In this document: positions 25,741 to 34,192 of the stretch, piece by piece
Position numbering within the stretch: the stretch's first letter is position 1
How the letters are laid out: the number at the start of each line of letters is the position of its first letter
Assembly: GCF_001746295.1 (NCBI RefSeq)
Contig: NZ_MJAH01000015.1
Span: forward strand, 62,001 to 126,000
Direction of reading: 5' to 3'
Length of the DNA: 64,000 bases
From: Streptomyces sp. LUP47B
GTDB taxonomy: Bacteria; Actinomycetota; Actinomycetes; Streptomycetales; Streptomycetaceae
Notes under the pieces: model-generated
Databases searched by the model: none
Told to the model about the DNA's origin: nothing
Seen by the model: only the letters and a program-made list of their open reading frames with translations
Program-made: the position numbers and the translations under genes

Positions 25741-25846
25741 GCCCCCCACCCTTCCATGGAACCTCCGCCCCACCCCAAGACGTTTTCACCTGTGCCCGGT
25801 ACCGTCGGGCCGTCCCACCGCGCGCAGGTCCAGTTCAGGGAGCCCC

Positions 25847-26614
25847 ATGACCACCGCCACCACCCGCCACAGCGACCGGCGGATCAGCCCGGTCTTCCTC
25901 GGGATCGTCGCCGTGACGGCGGTGACGGGCTGGGCCACCTGGACCGGATTCGCCGAGCGGACCGACATCGCCGTCTTCCTGTTCGTGACCGGCGCCTGGG
26001 TCGTGTCCCTCTGCCTGCACGAGTACGCCCACGCCCGCACCGCACTGCACAGTGGCGATGTCTCGATAGGGGCGAAGGGGTACTTGACCCTCAATCCTCT
26101 CGCCTATACCCACGCCCTGCTCAGCATCGTGCTCCCCGTCATCTTCGTGATCATGGGCGGCATCGGCCTGCCCGGCGGCGCGGTGTTCATCGAACGCGAC
26201 AGGATCCGCGGCCGCTGGCGGCACAGCCTGATCTCCGCGGCGGGCCCCCTCACGAACGTCCTGTTCGCGATCGCCTGCACGGCCCCGTTCTGGCTGGACG
26301 CCCTCGACGGCGTACCCGCGGAGTTCCTCTTCGCGCTGGCCTTCCTCGCCCTGCTCCAGGTCTCCGCCGCGATCCTGAACTTCCTGCCGGTACCGGGCCT
26401 GGACGGCTACGGCATCATCGAGCCCTGGCTCTCGCACGACGTCAAGCGCCAGATCGAGCCCTTCGCCCCCTTCGGCCTGCTGTTCGTGTTCGCGCTGCTG
26501 TGGGTGCCGCAGGTCAACGCCGTGTTCTTCGACCTGGTCCACACGGTCCTGAACGGGCTCGGGGTCAGCGAGGTGGAGGCGTCGATCGGCTGGAGCCTCT
26601 ACCGCTTCTGGTAG
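25847..26614 (+). CDS. M50-like site-2 protease family membrane metallopeptidase
   Basis: 255 residues, about six transmembrane helices. Zinc-site motif HEYAH (HExxH) lies in TM2 (VVSLCLHEYAHARTAL) and the third ligand motif LNFLPVPGLDGYG (NxxPxPxLDG) near residue 183. These are the two hallmarks of S2P-type intramembrane proteases; members cleave transmembrane substrates such as anti-sigma factors, but no PDZ domain is present and no partner gene is adjacent. ATG 25847 is preceded by CAGGGAG. Its last 16 bases overlap the convergent small membrane-protein gene. Confidence 0.9.
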   Translation: MTTATTRHSDRRISPVFLGIVAVTAVTGWATWTGFAERTDIAVFLFVTGAWVVSLCLHEYAHARTALHSGDVSIGAKGYLTLNPLAYTHALLSIVLPVIFVIMGGIGLPGGAVFIERDRIRGRWRHSLISAAGPLTNVLFAIACTAPFWLDALDGVPAEFLFALAFLALLQVSAAILNFLPVPGLDGYGIIEPWLSHDVKRQIEPFAPFGLLFVFALLWVPQVNAVFFDLVHTVLNGLGVSEVEASIGWSLYRFW

Positions 26615-26778
26615 GCGTCGGTCTTGCCGCGCTTGAGGTAGTACCAGCACATGTTGGACGACAGCCCCGCCAGCAGCACCCACACGATTCCCAGCCAGCT
26701 GCCCTGGGTGAAGGAGACGACCGCCGCCGCGACGGCGAGGAGGCAGACGGCGAGGGCGTAGAGGGCGAGGCGGGGCAT
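26599..26778 (-). CDS. small two-TM membrane protein
   Basis: 59 residues from the ATG at 26778, which has CAGGAG nine bases upstream. Two hydrophobic helices (ALYALAVCLLAVAAAVVSF and LGIVWVLLAGLSSNMCWYYL) are followed by a basic, polar tail (KRGKTDAYQKR), suggesting the C-terminus is cytoplasmic. No family is recognised. It overlaps the 3' end of the M50 gene by 16 bases tail to tail, and is followed, reading leftward, by no close partner; upstream in the same orientation is npdG's 3' end at 26840. Confidence 0.7.
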   Translation of the reverse strand: MPRLALYALAVCLLAVAAAVVSFTQGSWLGIVWVLLAGLSSNMCWYYLKRGKTDAYQKR

Positions 26779-26839
26779 GTCGACGGGCTCCTGTCGGGGG
26801 GACACTGCTGTGCTACGCCGACCAGTGTCCCCCATCGGC

Positions 26840-27547
26840 TCACACGTCCGTGACCCGCAGCCCCGCGTGCGCCTTGTAGCGCCGGTTGACCGAGATCAGG
26901 TTGGCGACCAGCGACTCGACCTGGTGGGCGTTGCGCAGCCGGCCCGCGAAGATGCCACGCATGCCGGGGATACGGCCGGCCAGCGCCTGCACGATCTCCA
27001 CGTCGGCCCGCTCCTCTCCGAGCACCATGACGTCGGTGTCGATCTCCTCGACCTCCGGGTCCTCGAGCAGCACGGCCGACAGATGGTGGAAGGCGGCGGT
27101 GACCCGCGAGTCCGGGAGCAGGACCGCCGCCTGTTCCGCGGCACTGCCCTCCTCAGGCTTCAGCGCGTAGGCGCCCTTCTTGTCGAAGCCGAGCGGGTTG
27201 ACGCAGTCGACGACGAGCTTGCCGACGAGTTCCTCCCGCAGCGACTCCAGCGTCTTGCCGTGGCCGTCCCACGGCACGGCGACGATCACGATGTCGCTGC
27301 GGCGCGCGGTCTCGGCGTTGTCGGCGCCCTCGACACCGTGCCCGAGTTCGTCGGCGGCGGCCTGCGCGCGGTCGGCGGCCCGGGATCCGATGATCACCTT
27401 CTGCCCGGCGCGGGCGAGCCGGTAGGCGAGGCCCTTGCCCTGCGGCCCGGTCCCGCCGAGCACGCCGACGACGAGTCCGGAGACGTCGGGAAGGTCCCAG
27501 GGGTCCTTGGCGGGAGCCTTCTGTGCAGCACTGTCGGTAGAGGTCAT
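26840..27547 (-). CDS. npdG: NADPH-dependent F420 reductase
   Basis: A 235-residue Rossmann-fold protein that moves hydride between NADPH and the deazaflavin F420. Evidence is the nucleotide loop VVGVLGGTGPQGKGLAYRLA, IIGSRAADRAQ (phosphate-binding Ser-Arg typical of NADPH:F420 oxidoreductases), VIVAVPWDGH, DCVNPLGF, and HHLSAVLLEDP. The C-terminus RNAHQVESLVANLISVNRRYK is also family-typical. Cytosolic; supplies F420H2 for F420-dependent enzymes. The ATG at 27547 follows AGAGGTC. It is divergent from a hypothetical gene. Confidence 0.93.
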   Translation of the reverse strand: MTSTDSAAQKAPAKDPWDLPDVSGLVVGVLGGTGPQGKGLAYRLARAGQKVIIGSRAADRAQAAADELGHGVEGADNAETARRSDIVIVAVPWDGHGKTLESLREELVGKLVVDCVNPLGFDKKGAYALKPEEGSAAEQAAVLLPDSRVTAAFHHLSAVLLEDPEVEEIDTDVMVLGEERADVEIVQALAGRIPGMRGIFAGRLRNAHQVESLVANLISVNRRYKAHAGLRVTDV

Positions 27548-27857
27548 GGGCCCGACTTTACGTCCGCCCCGCTCGCCCCGGCCGGTGACCCGGGTCACGG
27601 GCGCCCTCCCGAAGGTGATCCGGTCACGGGCGCGAGGTCCCCGGCCTCGTCGCGGCGCCCGACGGGCGAGGCGTCTACCCGGGCCAGGTTGGATCCCCCC
27701 CCCGATCCGGACCGGCTCGCAGCAGGCGGCGGACAGGCCGTCGGCGGTGCCGGCCGGCGCCGGCGGGCCGTCGTCCTCGGTGCCTCTCTGCCCGGTTCGG
27801 GCGAATTCGGGGTGAACGGCCGGTCACGGAGGTCCGCTTGCGGCAGGATGCGACCCC
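27548..27857. other. divergent intergenic region npdG / hypothetical gene
   Basis: 310 bases without a gene. It contains a nine-C run bounded by GGAT and GATCC near 27691-27708, an uncommon homopolymer that could slip, and otherwise only G/C-rich sequence. No clear -10/-35 pair is visible for either side. Confidence 0.4.
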
Positions 27858-28460
27858 ATGGACGCCGTACGGGTCGCGCTGCTGCGCGAAGTGCTCGCCG
27901 GGACCGAGTGGCTGGGGGCCACGCGACGCTTCGCGGGCGTACTGCGGGGGTCGGTGGTCTCGCACGGGGGCGGGCTGCTCCTGGTCGGCACGCCGGAGTA
28001 CGAACCGTGGCACCTGGCGGCCCATCTGGTCGACGAGGCCGCCTGGTCGGGGACACCGGAGCTGGCCCCCACTCTCGTACGCCACGACGCGCGCCCCACC
28101 GACCCCGCGCACCTGTCGGTCGGCCCGGGTCGGCTCGCGGCGGCGCGGCGGGGCGAGACCCTGCTTGTGGTGTCCCCGGACCGGCCGGGCGCCCCGCTTC
28201 TGGAGCACGTGAACGACGCCCGGCGGGCCGGCGCGACGGTCCTCTCCCTCGGCCCCGGCGAGGGCGAACTCGCGGCGATGGCCCACGAGTCGCTGGCCGT
28301 ACCGGAGGGCACGGACCTCGACCTGGACACCGTGCAGCACCTGGTGAGCGCGGCGGCCGGAGAGAACGCCGTCCCCACCCCCAGGGGCCGGCGGCGGTTC
28401 CGGGACCGGCTGTCGAGACTGGCCGACCAGCTGACCGCGCCGCCTCCCGCCCGCTGGTAG
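27858..28460 (+). CDS. uncharacterised protein with a SIS-like C-terminal half
   Basis: 200 residues, soluble, no signal. The middle contains ETLLVVSPDRPGAPLLEHVNDARRAGATVLSLGPGEGELAAMAHESLAVPE, whose alternating strand/helix pattern recalls the phosphosugar-binding SIS fold (loss of the N-terminal half's motifs makes this tentative). The C-terminus is basic (RGRRRFRDRLSRLADQL). Start ATG 27858. The next gene, an MFS transporter, begins 51 bases downstream on the same strand. Function unknown. Confidence 0.72.
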   Translation: MDAVRVALLREVLAGTEWLGATRRFAGVLRGSVVSHGGGLLLVGTPEYEPWHLAAHLVDEAAWSGTPELAPTLVRHDARPTDPAHLSVGPGRLAAARRGETLLVVSPDRPGAPLLEHVNDARRAGATVLSLGPGEGELAAMAHESLAVPEGTDLDLDTVQHLVSAAAGENAVPTPRGRRRFRDRLSRLADQLTAPPPARW

Positions 28461-28511
28461 CGGCGAAAAGCGGTTGCCGGACCGGGAGGCCTCCGCCGAC
28501 CATGACCGGTC

Positions 28512-29810
28512 GTGACCGACGACGCCCCTGAACCCCCCTCTGGCCTTCGCGCCATGCTTCCCGACCTCGCCCCCTGGCGGGCCTCCCTGGACTTCCGGCG
28601 GCTGTGGTACGCGGGGCTGATCTCGAACTTCGGCAGCTTCCTGACCTTCGTGGCGCTGCCGGTGCAGCTGAAGGACCTGACCGGTTCGGCCGCGGCGGTG
28701 GGCGCGATCGGGGCCGTGGAGCTGCTTCCCCTTCTCGTCTTCGGGCTGTACGGGGGCGCGCTCGCGGACGCGTGGGACAAGCGGAAGCTGATCGTGTGGA
28801 CCGAGGCCGGGCAGGGCCTGCTGAGCGCGGCCCTGCTGCTCAACGCCCTGTTTCCGCACCCCGCCGTCTGGCCGCTGTACGTCGTCGCGGCCCTGTCCTC
28901 CGCCCTGGTCTCGGTGCAGCGTCCGGCGCTGGACTCCCTCTGGCCCCGGATCGTGGCCCATGACCACCTCCCGGCGGCGGCCTCGCTGAACTCCTTCCGC
29001 TGGACGGTCGGCGGGGTCGCGGGCCCGGCGCTGGCGGGCGCGGTGGTGGCCTACGCGGGTCTCGGCTGGGCATACGGCGCGGACCTGCTGACCTTCGTGG
29101 TCTCCGTCGCCCTCGTCGTACGGATCGCGGCCTCCCCCGCCTCCCACGAGGCGGCCAAGCCGTCGCTGAAGGCCATCGCGGAGGGTGCGCGGTATGCCTG
29201 GGGCCGCAAGGAACTCCTCGGCACCTACGCCGTCGACCTCGCGGCGATGTTCCTGGCGATGCCGCTGGCCCTGCTGCCGTTCCTCGCGGACGAGCTGGGC
29301 GCGGAGTGGTCGCTGGGCCTGATGTATGCGAGCGTTCCGCTCGGCGCGCTGCTGGTGAGCCTGGTCAGTGGCTGGACCGCGCGGATCCACCGGCATGGGC
29401 GGATGGTGGTCCTCGCGGCGGCTCTGTGGGGCCTGGCGATCGCGGCGGCCGGGACCATGAGCAACGTCTGGCTGGTGCTGTTGTTCCTGACTGTGGCCGG
29501 AGGATGCGACATGGTCAGCGGGATCTTCCGGGGGATCATGTGGAACCAGACGATCCCGGACGAGCTGCGCGGTCGGCTCGCCGGGATCGAACTGCTGTCG
29601 TACTCGGTGGGCCCGACCGTCGGCCAGGTCAGGGCCGGTGGTTTCGCCGCGTGGTGGGGCGTACGGACGTCCGTCTGGTCGGGCGGGGTGCTGTGCGCGG
29701 GGGCGGTGGGCCTGCTGGCCCTGTGTCTGCCGAAGCTGATGACGTACGACGCCCGCACGGACGAGCACGCGGCCCAGGTACGGGAACAGAGGACCGCGGC
29801 CCAGGTGTGA
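28512..29810 (+). CDS. MFS transporter, EntS/MefA-like (MFS_3) family
   Basis: 432 residues, 12 TM. The opening FRRLWYAGLISNFGSFLTFVALPVQL followed by LTGSAAAVGAIGAVELLPLLVFGLYGGALADAWDKRKLI is the standard start of the enterobactin-exporter/macrolide-efflux family ('GLYGGxLADxxDRRxLL'). PALDSLWPRIV, DHLPAAASLNSF and WGVRTSVWSGG are further family marks. It is likely an exporter of a small molecule or siderophore; substrate unknown. GTG 28512 start. It ends exactly where the opposite 76-residue gene ends (29810/29811). Confidence 0.9.
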   Translation: MTDDAPEPPSGLRAMLPDLAPWRASLDFRRLWYAGLISNFGSFLTFVALPVQLKDLTGSAAAVGAIGAVELLPLLVFGLYGGALADAWDKRKLIVWTEAGQGLLSAALLLNALFPHPAVWPLYVVAALSSALVSVQRPALDSLWPRIVAHDHLPAAASLNSFRWTVGGVAGPALAGAVVAYAGLGWAYGADLLTFVVSVALVVRIAASPASHEAAKPSLKAIAEGARYAWGRKELLGTYAVDLAAMFLAMPLALLPFLADELGAEWSLGLMYASVPLGALLVSLVSGWTARIHRHGRMVVLAAALWGLAIAAAGTMSNVWLVLLFLTVAGGCDMVSGIFRGIMWNQTIPDELRGRLAGIELLSYSVGPTVGQVRAGGFAAWWGVRTSVWSGGVLCAGAVGLLALCLPKLMTYDARTDEHAAQVREQRTAAQV

Positions 29811-30041
29811 TCAGTCGTCCTCCCGGCCCGCCGCCGAGGCGTCGTGCCACTTGGGGTCGTTCTCCCACTCGAGGTTGCGCTCGCGGGCCGTCTCCATCGC
29901 CTGCTCGGCCTCCTTGCGGCTCGCGTAGGGCCCGAACCGGTCCTTGGCCGGGCACTGGGGCCCTTCCTCGACCTTCTTGTGCTCCAGGCAGTAGTACCAC
30001 TCGCCCGGCTTGCCACCCGCGCGCTTCTTGAACAAGGGCAT
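29811..30041 (-). CDS. small conserved hypothetical protein
   Basis: 76 residues, ATG at 30041 with AGGAG about 9 bases upstream. Sequence MPLFKKRAGGKPGEWYYCLEHKKVEEGPQCPAKDRFG... has two cysteines (YYCLEH, GPQCPAKD) in an arrangement that could hold a metal, then a helical segment ASRKEAEQAMETARERN resembling a short repeat that recognises peptidoglycan (SPOR-like wording 'GPYASRKEAEQA'), and an acidic tail. Divergent from map with a 58-base shared promoter region. Conserved in Streptomyces as far as I recall; function unknown. Confidence 0.78.
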   Translation of the reverse strand: MPLFKKRAGGKPGEWYYCLEHKKVEEGPQCPAKDRFGPYASRKEAEQAMETARERNLEWENDPKWHDASAAGREDD

Positions 30042-30099
30042 GTCCTGCTCCTCTCGCCTCCGCAATGTTCCCCCATTGCCGCTGGATAGACTCGTCGGC

Positions 30100-30957
30100 A
30101 TGTCTGGCCAGTCGCTGCTCGTGCCCGGGGAACTGTCCCCCATCCGTTCCGTGCCCGGAAACATCCGTCGCCCCGAGTACGTCGGCAAGCCCGCGCCGAC
30201 GCCGTACAAGGGTCCGGAGGTGCAGACTCCGGAGACCGTCGAGGCGATGCGCATCGCCGGCCGTATCGCGGCCCGGGCGATGGCGGAGGCCGCGAAGCTG
30301 ATCGCCCCCGGGGTGACCACCGACGAACTGGACAAGGTGGCGCACGAGTACATGTGCGACCACGGCGCCTACCCGTCGACGCTCGGCTACCGGGGCTTCC
30401 CGAAGTCCCTGTGCACCAGCCTCAACGAGGTGATCTGCCACGGCATTCCGGACTCCACCGTGCTCCGGGACGGCGACATCATCAACCTCGACGTGACGGC
30501 GTACATCGGCGGGGTGCACGGCGACAACAACGCGACGTACCTGGTGGGTGACGTCGACGAGGAGAGCCGGCTGCTGGTCGAGCGCACCCGGGAGTCCCTG
30601 GCGCGCGCGATCAAGGCGGTCAGGCCGGGCCGTCAGATCAACATCATCGGCCGGGTCATCGAGTCGTACGCCAAGCGCTTCGGCTACGGAGTCGTCCGGG
30701 ACTTCACGGGCCACGGCATCAACTCCTCCTTCCACAGCGGCCTGATCATCCCGCACTACGACAGCCCGCACGCGACGACGGTCATCCAGCCCGGCATGAC
30801 GTTCACGATCGAGCCGATGCTGACGCTCGGGACGCACGAGTACGACATGTGGGACGACGGGTGGACGGTCGTCACCAAGGACCGGAAGCGGACGGCCCAG
30901 TTCGAGCACACGCTGGTGGTGACGGAGACGGGTGCGGAGATCCTGACGCTGCCGTAG
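30100..30957 (+). CDS. map: methionine aminopeptidase, type Ic
   Basis: 285 residues with the N-terminal extension typical of the actinobacterial second MetAP (PIRSVPGNIRRPEYVGKP). It removes initiator methionine from new proteins. Metal ligands are visible: Asp in IINLDVTAYIGGVHGDNN, the second Asp in the same block, His in GHGI, Glu in FTIEPM and Glu in QFEHTLVV; the substrate-binding His is in NEVICHGIPD. ATG 30100 (TCGGCATG) is chosen because it matches family N-termini (MSGQSLLVPG); the frame is open further upstream. Confidence 0.96.
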   Translation: MSGQSLLVPGELSPIRSVPGNIRRPEYVGKPAPTPYKGPEVQTPETVEAMRIAGRIAARAMAEAAKLIAPGVTTDELDKVAHEYMCDHGAYPSTLGYRGFPKSLCTSLNEVICHGIPDSTVLRDGDIINLDVTAYIGGVHGDNNATYLVGDVDEESRLLVERTRESLARAIKAVRPGRQINIIGRVIESYAKRFGYGVVRDFTGHGINSSFHSGLIIPHYDSPHATTVIQPGMTFTIEPMLTLGTHEYDMWDDGWTVVTKDRKRTAQFEHTLVVTETGAEILTLP

Positions 30958-30969
30958 TCGGCGTGGGCC

Positions 30970-31614
30970 TCAGCGCTCCAGGAAGACCCGGCCGCCCACC
31001 TCGACCCATCCGCCCGGCTGCGGAGCCGTGAGGATCTGGGAGCCGGCGCCCTGGACGATGTTCAGGGCCCGGCCGAGTTCGGCGGTGAGCTGGAGAGCCG
31101 CGGCGCCCGTGGCCTCGTCCTCCTCGACACCGTCGCCCCGGCCGGGGAAGCCACGGGCCCGGATGCGTCCGGCGGCCTCGTCCTCCCAGGCCCAGGCGTA
31201 AGTCCACTCCCCTGCCGCCGGGATGCTCAGATCGTCCACCTCGGCGGCGGTGCCGTACTGGCGGAAGGTCCGCGGGGCCGCCCATTCGGCCCGCGCCTCG
31301 ATCCAGCTGAACTCCCCGTCGAGCCGGGTACCGACGACCCCGGCGGGCGTGACGAGTTCGGGCACGTCGAGCAACCAGGCCGCCCCGACGCACGGGTAGC
31401 CGGCGAAGGCGAGCCGGACGGAGGGCGTGTAGATGTCGATGACCCCTCGCTCGGGATCGTCGACGAAGACGGTCTCGCTGAACCCGAGCTTCGCGGCGAA
31501 CGCCTGCCGCTCGTCCCGGTCCGGCATCACGGATCCCTCGCGGACGACGCCCAGCTCATTGCCGTAGCCGCCGTTGGGCGCGCAGAAGACGCGCAGCACG
31601 TCGTAGTCACTCAC
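30970..31614 (-). CDS. PhzF-family isomerase
   Basis: About 214 residues from the GTG at 31614, giving the family-typical opening DYDVLRVFCAPNGGYGNELGVV. Other PhzF marks are LGFSETVFVD, IYTPSVRLAFAGYPCVGAAWLL ('PxxExPFAGHPxxG' equivalent) and the ATGAAALQL region of the second half. The catalytic Glu of PhzF corresponds to SETVFV. PhzF proteins are soluble isomerases/epimerases of unknown substrate in most bacteria. Shorter than the usual 260-290 residues. A GTG at 31653 is an alternative start. It is divergent from the iron-uptake operon with an iron box between. Confidence 0.82.
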   Translation of the reverse strand: MSDYDVLRVFCAPNGGYGNELGVVREGSVMPDRDERQAFAAKLGFSETVFVDDPERGVIDIYTPSVRLAFAGYPCVGAAWLLDVPELVTPAGVVGTRLDGEFSWIEARAEWAAPRTFRQYGTAAEVDDLSIPAAGEWTYAWAWEDEAAGRIRARGFPGRGDGVEEDEATGAAALQLTAELGRALNIVQGAGSQILTAPQPGGWVEVGGRVFLER

Positions 31615-31733
31615 GGGGAAATTGAAGCATCCGAGCACGTCCCGCAACTCCACGCGCCCTCGGAGCCAAGTCTTTGAATCTCCCTTGACCTTTACTTGGC
31701 AATTACTTTGAGCCATACATAGCTAAGCCTCAG

Positions 31734-31752
31734 ATAAGTTAGGCGAGCCTAT
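31734..31752. promoter_or_regulatory. iron box (DmdR/IdeR-type operator)
   Basis: The 19 bases ATAAGTTAGGCGAGCCTAT match 14 of 19 positions of the actinobacterial iron-box consensus TTAGGTTAGGCTAACCTAA as I know it. A second partial match (GCTAAGCCT) lies 8 bases upstream. The box ends 21 bases before the efeO start codon, so iron-loaded repressor would block the operon. Confidence 0.8.
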
Positions 31753-31773
31753 CCAACCCTCTCAGGAGCTCGT

Positions 31774-32919
31774 ATGCGCGCCGCCAGACTGTCCGTCCTC
31801 ACCTTCACCGCCGTGGCAGCCCTGACCGCCGTCACGGGGTGCACGGAGAAGGGAAGCTCGGGCGACAGCGACCGCGTGATCGACGTGACCGCGACCGACA
31901 GCAAGTGCGAGGTCTCCAAGAAGGCGTTCCCGGCCGGCCACGTGGAGCTCGCCATCGAGAACAAGGGATCCAAGGTCACCGAGGTCTACGTCCTCTTCCC
32001 GGACGACCGGATCGTCGCCGAGCGCGAGAACATCGGCCCCGGCACCAGGCAGAAGGTCACCGCCGAGGTGAAGGCCGGCGACTACACGATCGCCTGCAAG
32101 CCCGGCATGAAGGGCGACGGCATCCGGCAGGAGGTCAAGGCCACCGGCGGGACCGTGGCCCAGCGCGACCCGCGCCTCGACTCGGCCGTCGCCGCGTACC
32201 GCAAGTACGCGCAGGAGCAGGCCGACGCCACCCTGCCGCTCGCGAAGACCTTCGCCGCCGCGGTCAAGGCCGGCGACCTCAAGGCCGCCAAGAAGGCCTA
32301 CGCCCCCTCCCGGATCGGCTGGGAGCGCACCGAGCCGGTCGCCGAGTCCTTCGGGGACATCGACCCGAAGGTCGATGTGCGGGCCGACGGGCTGGAGGGC
32401 GGGCAGAAGTGGACCGGCTGGCACCGGCTCGAGAAGTCCCTCTGGCAGGACAAGAAGATCACCGCCGAGGACAAGACCCTCGCCGACCAGCTGATCACCG
32501 ACCTCACCGACTGGCAGAACCGGGTCGGCAAGGCGGACATCACCCCGACCTCGATGGCCAACGGCGCCAAGGAGCTCCTCGACGAGGTCGCCACCGGCAA
32601 GGTCACCGGCGAGGAGGAGCGCTACTCGCACACCGACCTCGTCGACTTCAAGGCCAACGTCGAGGGCGCGGAGAAGTCGTACGAGCTGCTGAAGCCGGTC
32701 GCCGAGGAGAACGACGCGGCCCTGGTCACCGAGCTCGACAAGCAGTTCGCCGCGCTGAACACGCTGCTAGACAAGTACCGCGCCGACAAGACGTCCTACG
32801 ACTTCACCTCGTACGACAAGGTCGGTGACGGCGATCGCAAGCAGCTGTCGGACGGTGTGAACGCGCTCGCTGAGCCGCTGTCCAAGCTCGCCGCCGCCGT
32901 CGTCACCAAGTCTTCCTGA
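31774..32919 (+). CDS. efeO: iron uptake lipoprotein EfeO (cupredoxin plus M75/imelysin domain)
   Basis: 381 residues. A lipoprotein signal ends in the lipobox VTGC (Cys23). Residues about 35-115 form the cupredoxin-like domain (VIDVTATDSKCEVSKKAFPAGHVEL, GDYTIACKPGMKG), and from about 130 the M75 domain with the GxHxxE metal motif in WTGWHRLEKSLW. EfeO binds ferrous iron outside the membrane and passes it to EfeU. It heads efeO-efeB-efeU, with 10 and 3 bases between the genes. AGGAG precedes the ATG. Confidence 0.94.
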   Translation: MRAARLSVLTFTAVAALTAVTGCTEKGSSGDSDRVIDVTATDSKCEVSKKAFPAGHVELAIENKGSKVTEVYVLFPDDRIVAERENIGPGTRQKVTAEVKAGDYTIACKPGMKGDGIRQEVKATGGTVAQRDPRLDSAVAAYRKYAQEQADATLPLAKTFAAAVKAGDLKAAKKAYAPSRIGWERTEPVAESFGDIDPKVDVRADGLEGGQKWTGWHRLEKSLWQDKKITAEDKTLADQLITDLTDWQNRVGKADITPTSMANGAKELLDEVATGKVTGEEERYSHTDLVDFKANVEGAEKSYELLKPVAEENDAALVTELDKQFAALNTLLDKYRADKTSYDFTSYDKVGDGDRKQLSDGVNALAEPLSKLAAAVVTKSS

Positions 32920-32929
32920 GGCGGGCGCC

Positions 32930-34189
32930 ATGACGGACGAAGAAAAGACCACGGCTCCCTCGCGCCGCGCGCTCATCGGCTGGGGCGGGGCCGGGCTCGC
33001 GCTCGGTGCCGCCGCTGCCGGTGGCGCGGTCGCGATGACCCGTACCGGCGACGACATCGAACCGACCGCGGCCGAGGCCGGTGCCGCCGTCGAGTTCCAC
33101 GGCGCCCACCAGGCGGGCATCGCCACGCCTGTGCAGGACCGGCTGCACTTCGCCGCGTTCGACGTGACGACCGAGGACCGCGCCGCGTTCGTGCAGATGC
33201 TCAAGGAGTGGACGGCGGCCGCGTGGCGGATGACCGCGGGCAAGGCGGTCGGCGAAGGGGCGTACGGCGGTCTCGCCGAGGCGCCGCCGGACGACACCGG
33301 GGAGGCGCTCGGGCTCAAGCCGTCGCGGCTGACGCTGACGATCGGCTTCGGGCCGTCCCTCTTCGAGAAGTTCGACCTGGCCGACCGGCGGCCCGAGGCG
33401 CTCGTCGACCTCCCCCAGTTCGCCGGGGACAACCTCGACAAGAACCGCAGCGGCGGCGACCTGTGCGTCCAGGCCTGCTCGGACGACCCGCAGGTCGCCG
33501 TGCACGCGATCCGCAACCTCGCCCGGATCGGCTTCGGCAAGGTCGTCATCAAGTGGTCGCAGCTCGGCTTCGGCAAGACGTCCTCGACGACGCCCGACGC
33601 GCAGACCCCGCGCAACCTGATGGGCTTCAAGGACGGCACCCGCAACATCGCCGGCACGGAGACGGACCGGCTGAAGAAGTTCGTGTGGGTGGACTCCGCC
33701 AAGGACGCCAAGGACGCCCCGTGGATGGACGGCGGGTCCTATCTCGTCGCCCGCCGCATCCGCATGCACATCGAGACGTGGGACCGCACCTCGCTGCAGG
33801 AGCAGGAGGACGTCTTCGGCCGCGACAAGGGCGAGGGCGCCCCGGTCGGCAAGGCCAAGGAGCGCGACAAGCCGTTCCTGCCCGCGATGAAGCCCGACGC
33901 GCACGTCCGGCTCGCGCACCCCGACTCCAACCACGGGGCGACGATCCTGCGCCGCGGCTACTCCTTCACCGACGGCACCGACGGCCTCGGCCGGCTGGAG
34001 GCGGGCCTGTTCTTCCTCGCGTACCAGAAGGACGTCCGCGAGGGCTTCATCCGGATCCAGCGCCATCTGGCCACGGACGCGCTCAACGAGTACATCCAGC
34101 ATGTGGGTTCGGCGGTCTTCGCCGTCCCGCCCGGCGTCCGTGACAAGGACGACTGGTGGGGCAGCACGCTGTTCTCCAAGGAGGCCTGA
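32930..34189 (+). CDS. efeB: deferrochelatase/DyP-type peroxidase EfeB
   Basis: 419 residues. A Tat signal is present (SRRALIGWGGAGLALGAAAAGG), so the protein is exported folded with its haem. The DyP signature is LMGFKDGTRNI (distal Asp and Gly-rich loop) and the proximal haem His region reads HPDSNHGATILRRGYSF; distal Arg also conserved near DTWDRTS-like sequence. EfeB oxidises Fe(II) or removes iron from haem with peroxide in the EfeUOB system. Ten bases after efeO. Confidence 0.95.
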   Translation: MTDEEKTTAPSRRALIGWGGAGLALGAAAAGGAVAMTRTGDDIEPTAAEAGAAVEFHGAHQAGIATPVQDRLHFAAFDVTTEDRAAFVQMLKEWTAAAWRMTAGKAVGEGAYGGLAEAPPDDTGEALGLKPSRLTLTIGFGPSLFEKFDLADRRPEALVDLPQFAGDNLDKNRSGGDLCVQACSDDPQVAVHAIRNLARIGFGKVVIKWSQLGFGKTSSTTPDAQTPRNLMGFKDGTRNIAGTETDRLKKFVWVDSAKDAKDAPWMDGGSYLVARRIRMHIETWDRTSLQEQEDVFGRDKGEGAPVGKAKERDKPFLPAMKPDAHVRLAHPDSNHGATILRRGYSFTDGTDGLGRLEAGLFFLAYQKDVREGFIRIQRHLATDALNEYIQHVGSAVFAVPPGVRDKDDWWGSTLFSKEA

Positions 34190-34192
34190 CCC

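Noticed and set aside
24575..25789. A 404-codon minus-strand frame spanning the 144-bp repeats, which would make a repeat protein
   Set aside because: It is out of frame with the DUF6578-like gene it overlaps, lacks a ribosome site and the repeat is better explained as copies of that gene's end with retained stops.
27691..27708. Nine-C run flanked by GGAT/GATCC as a phase-variable switch
   Set aside because: It is in a 310-base intergenic region with no promoter element identifiable at the right spacing; reported only as part of that region.
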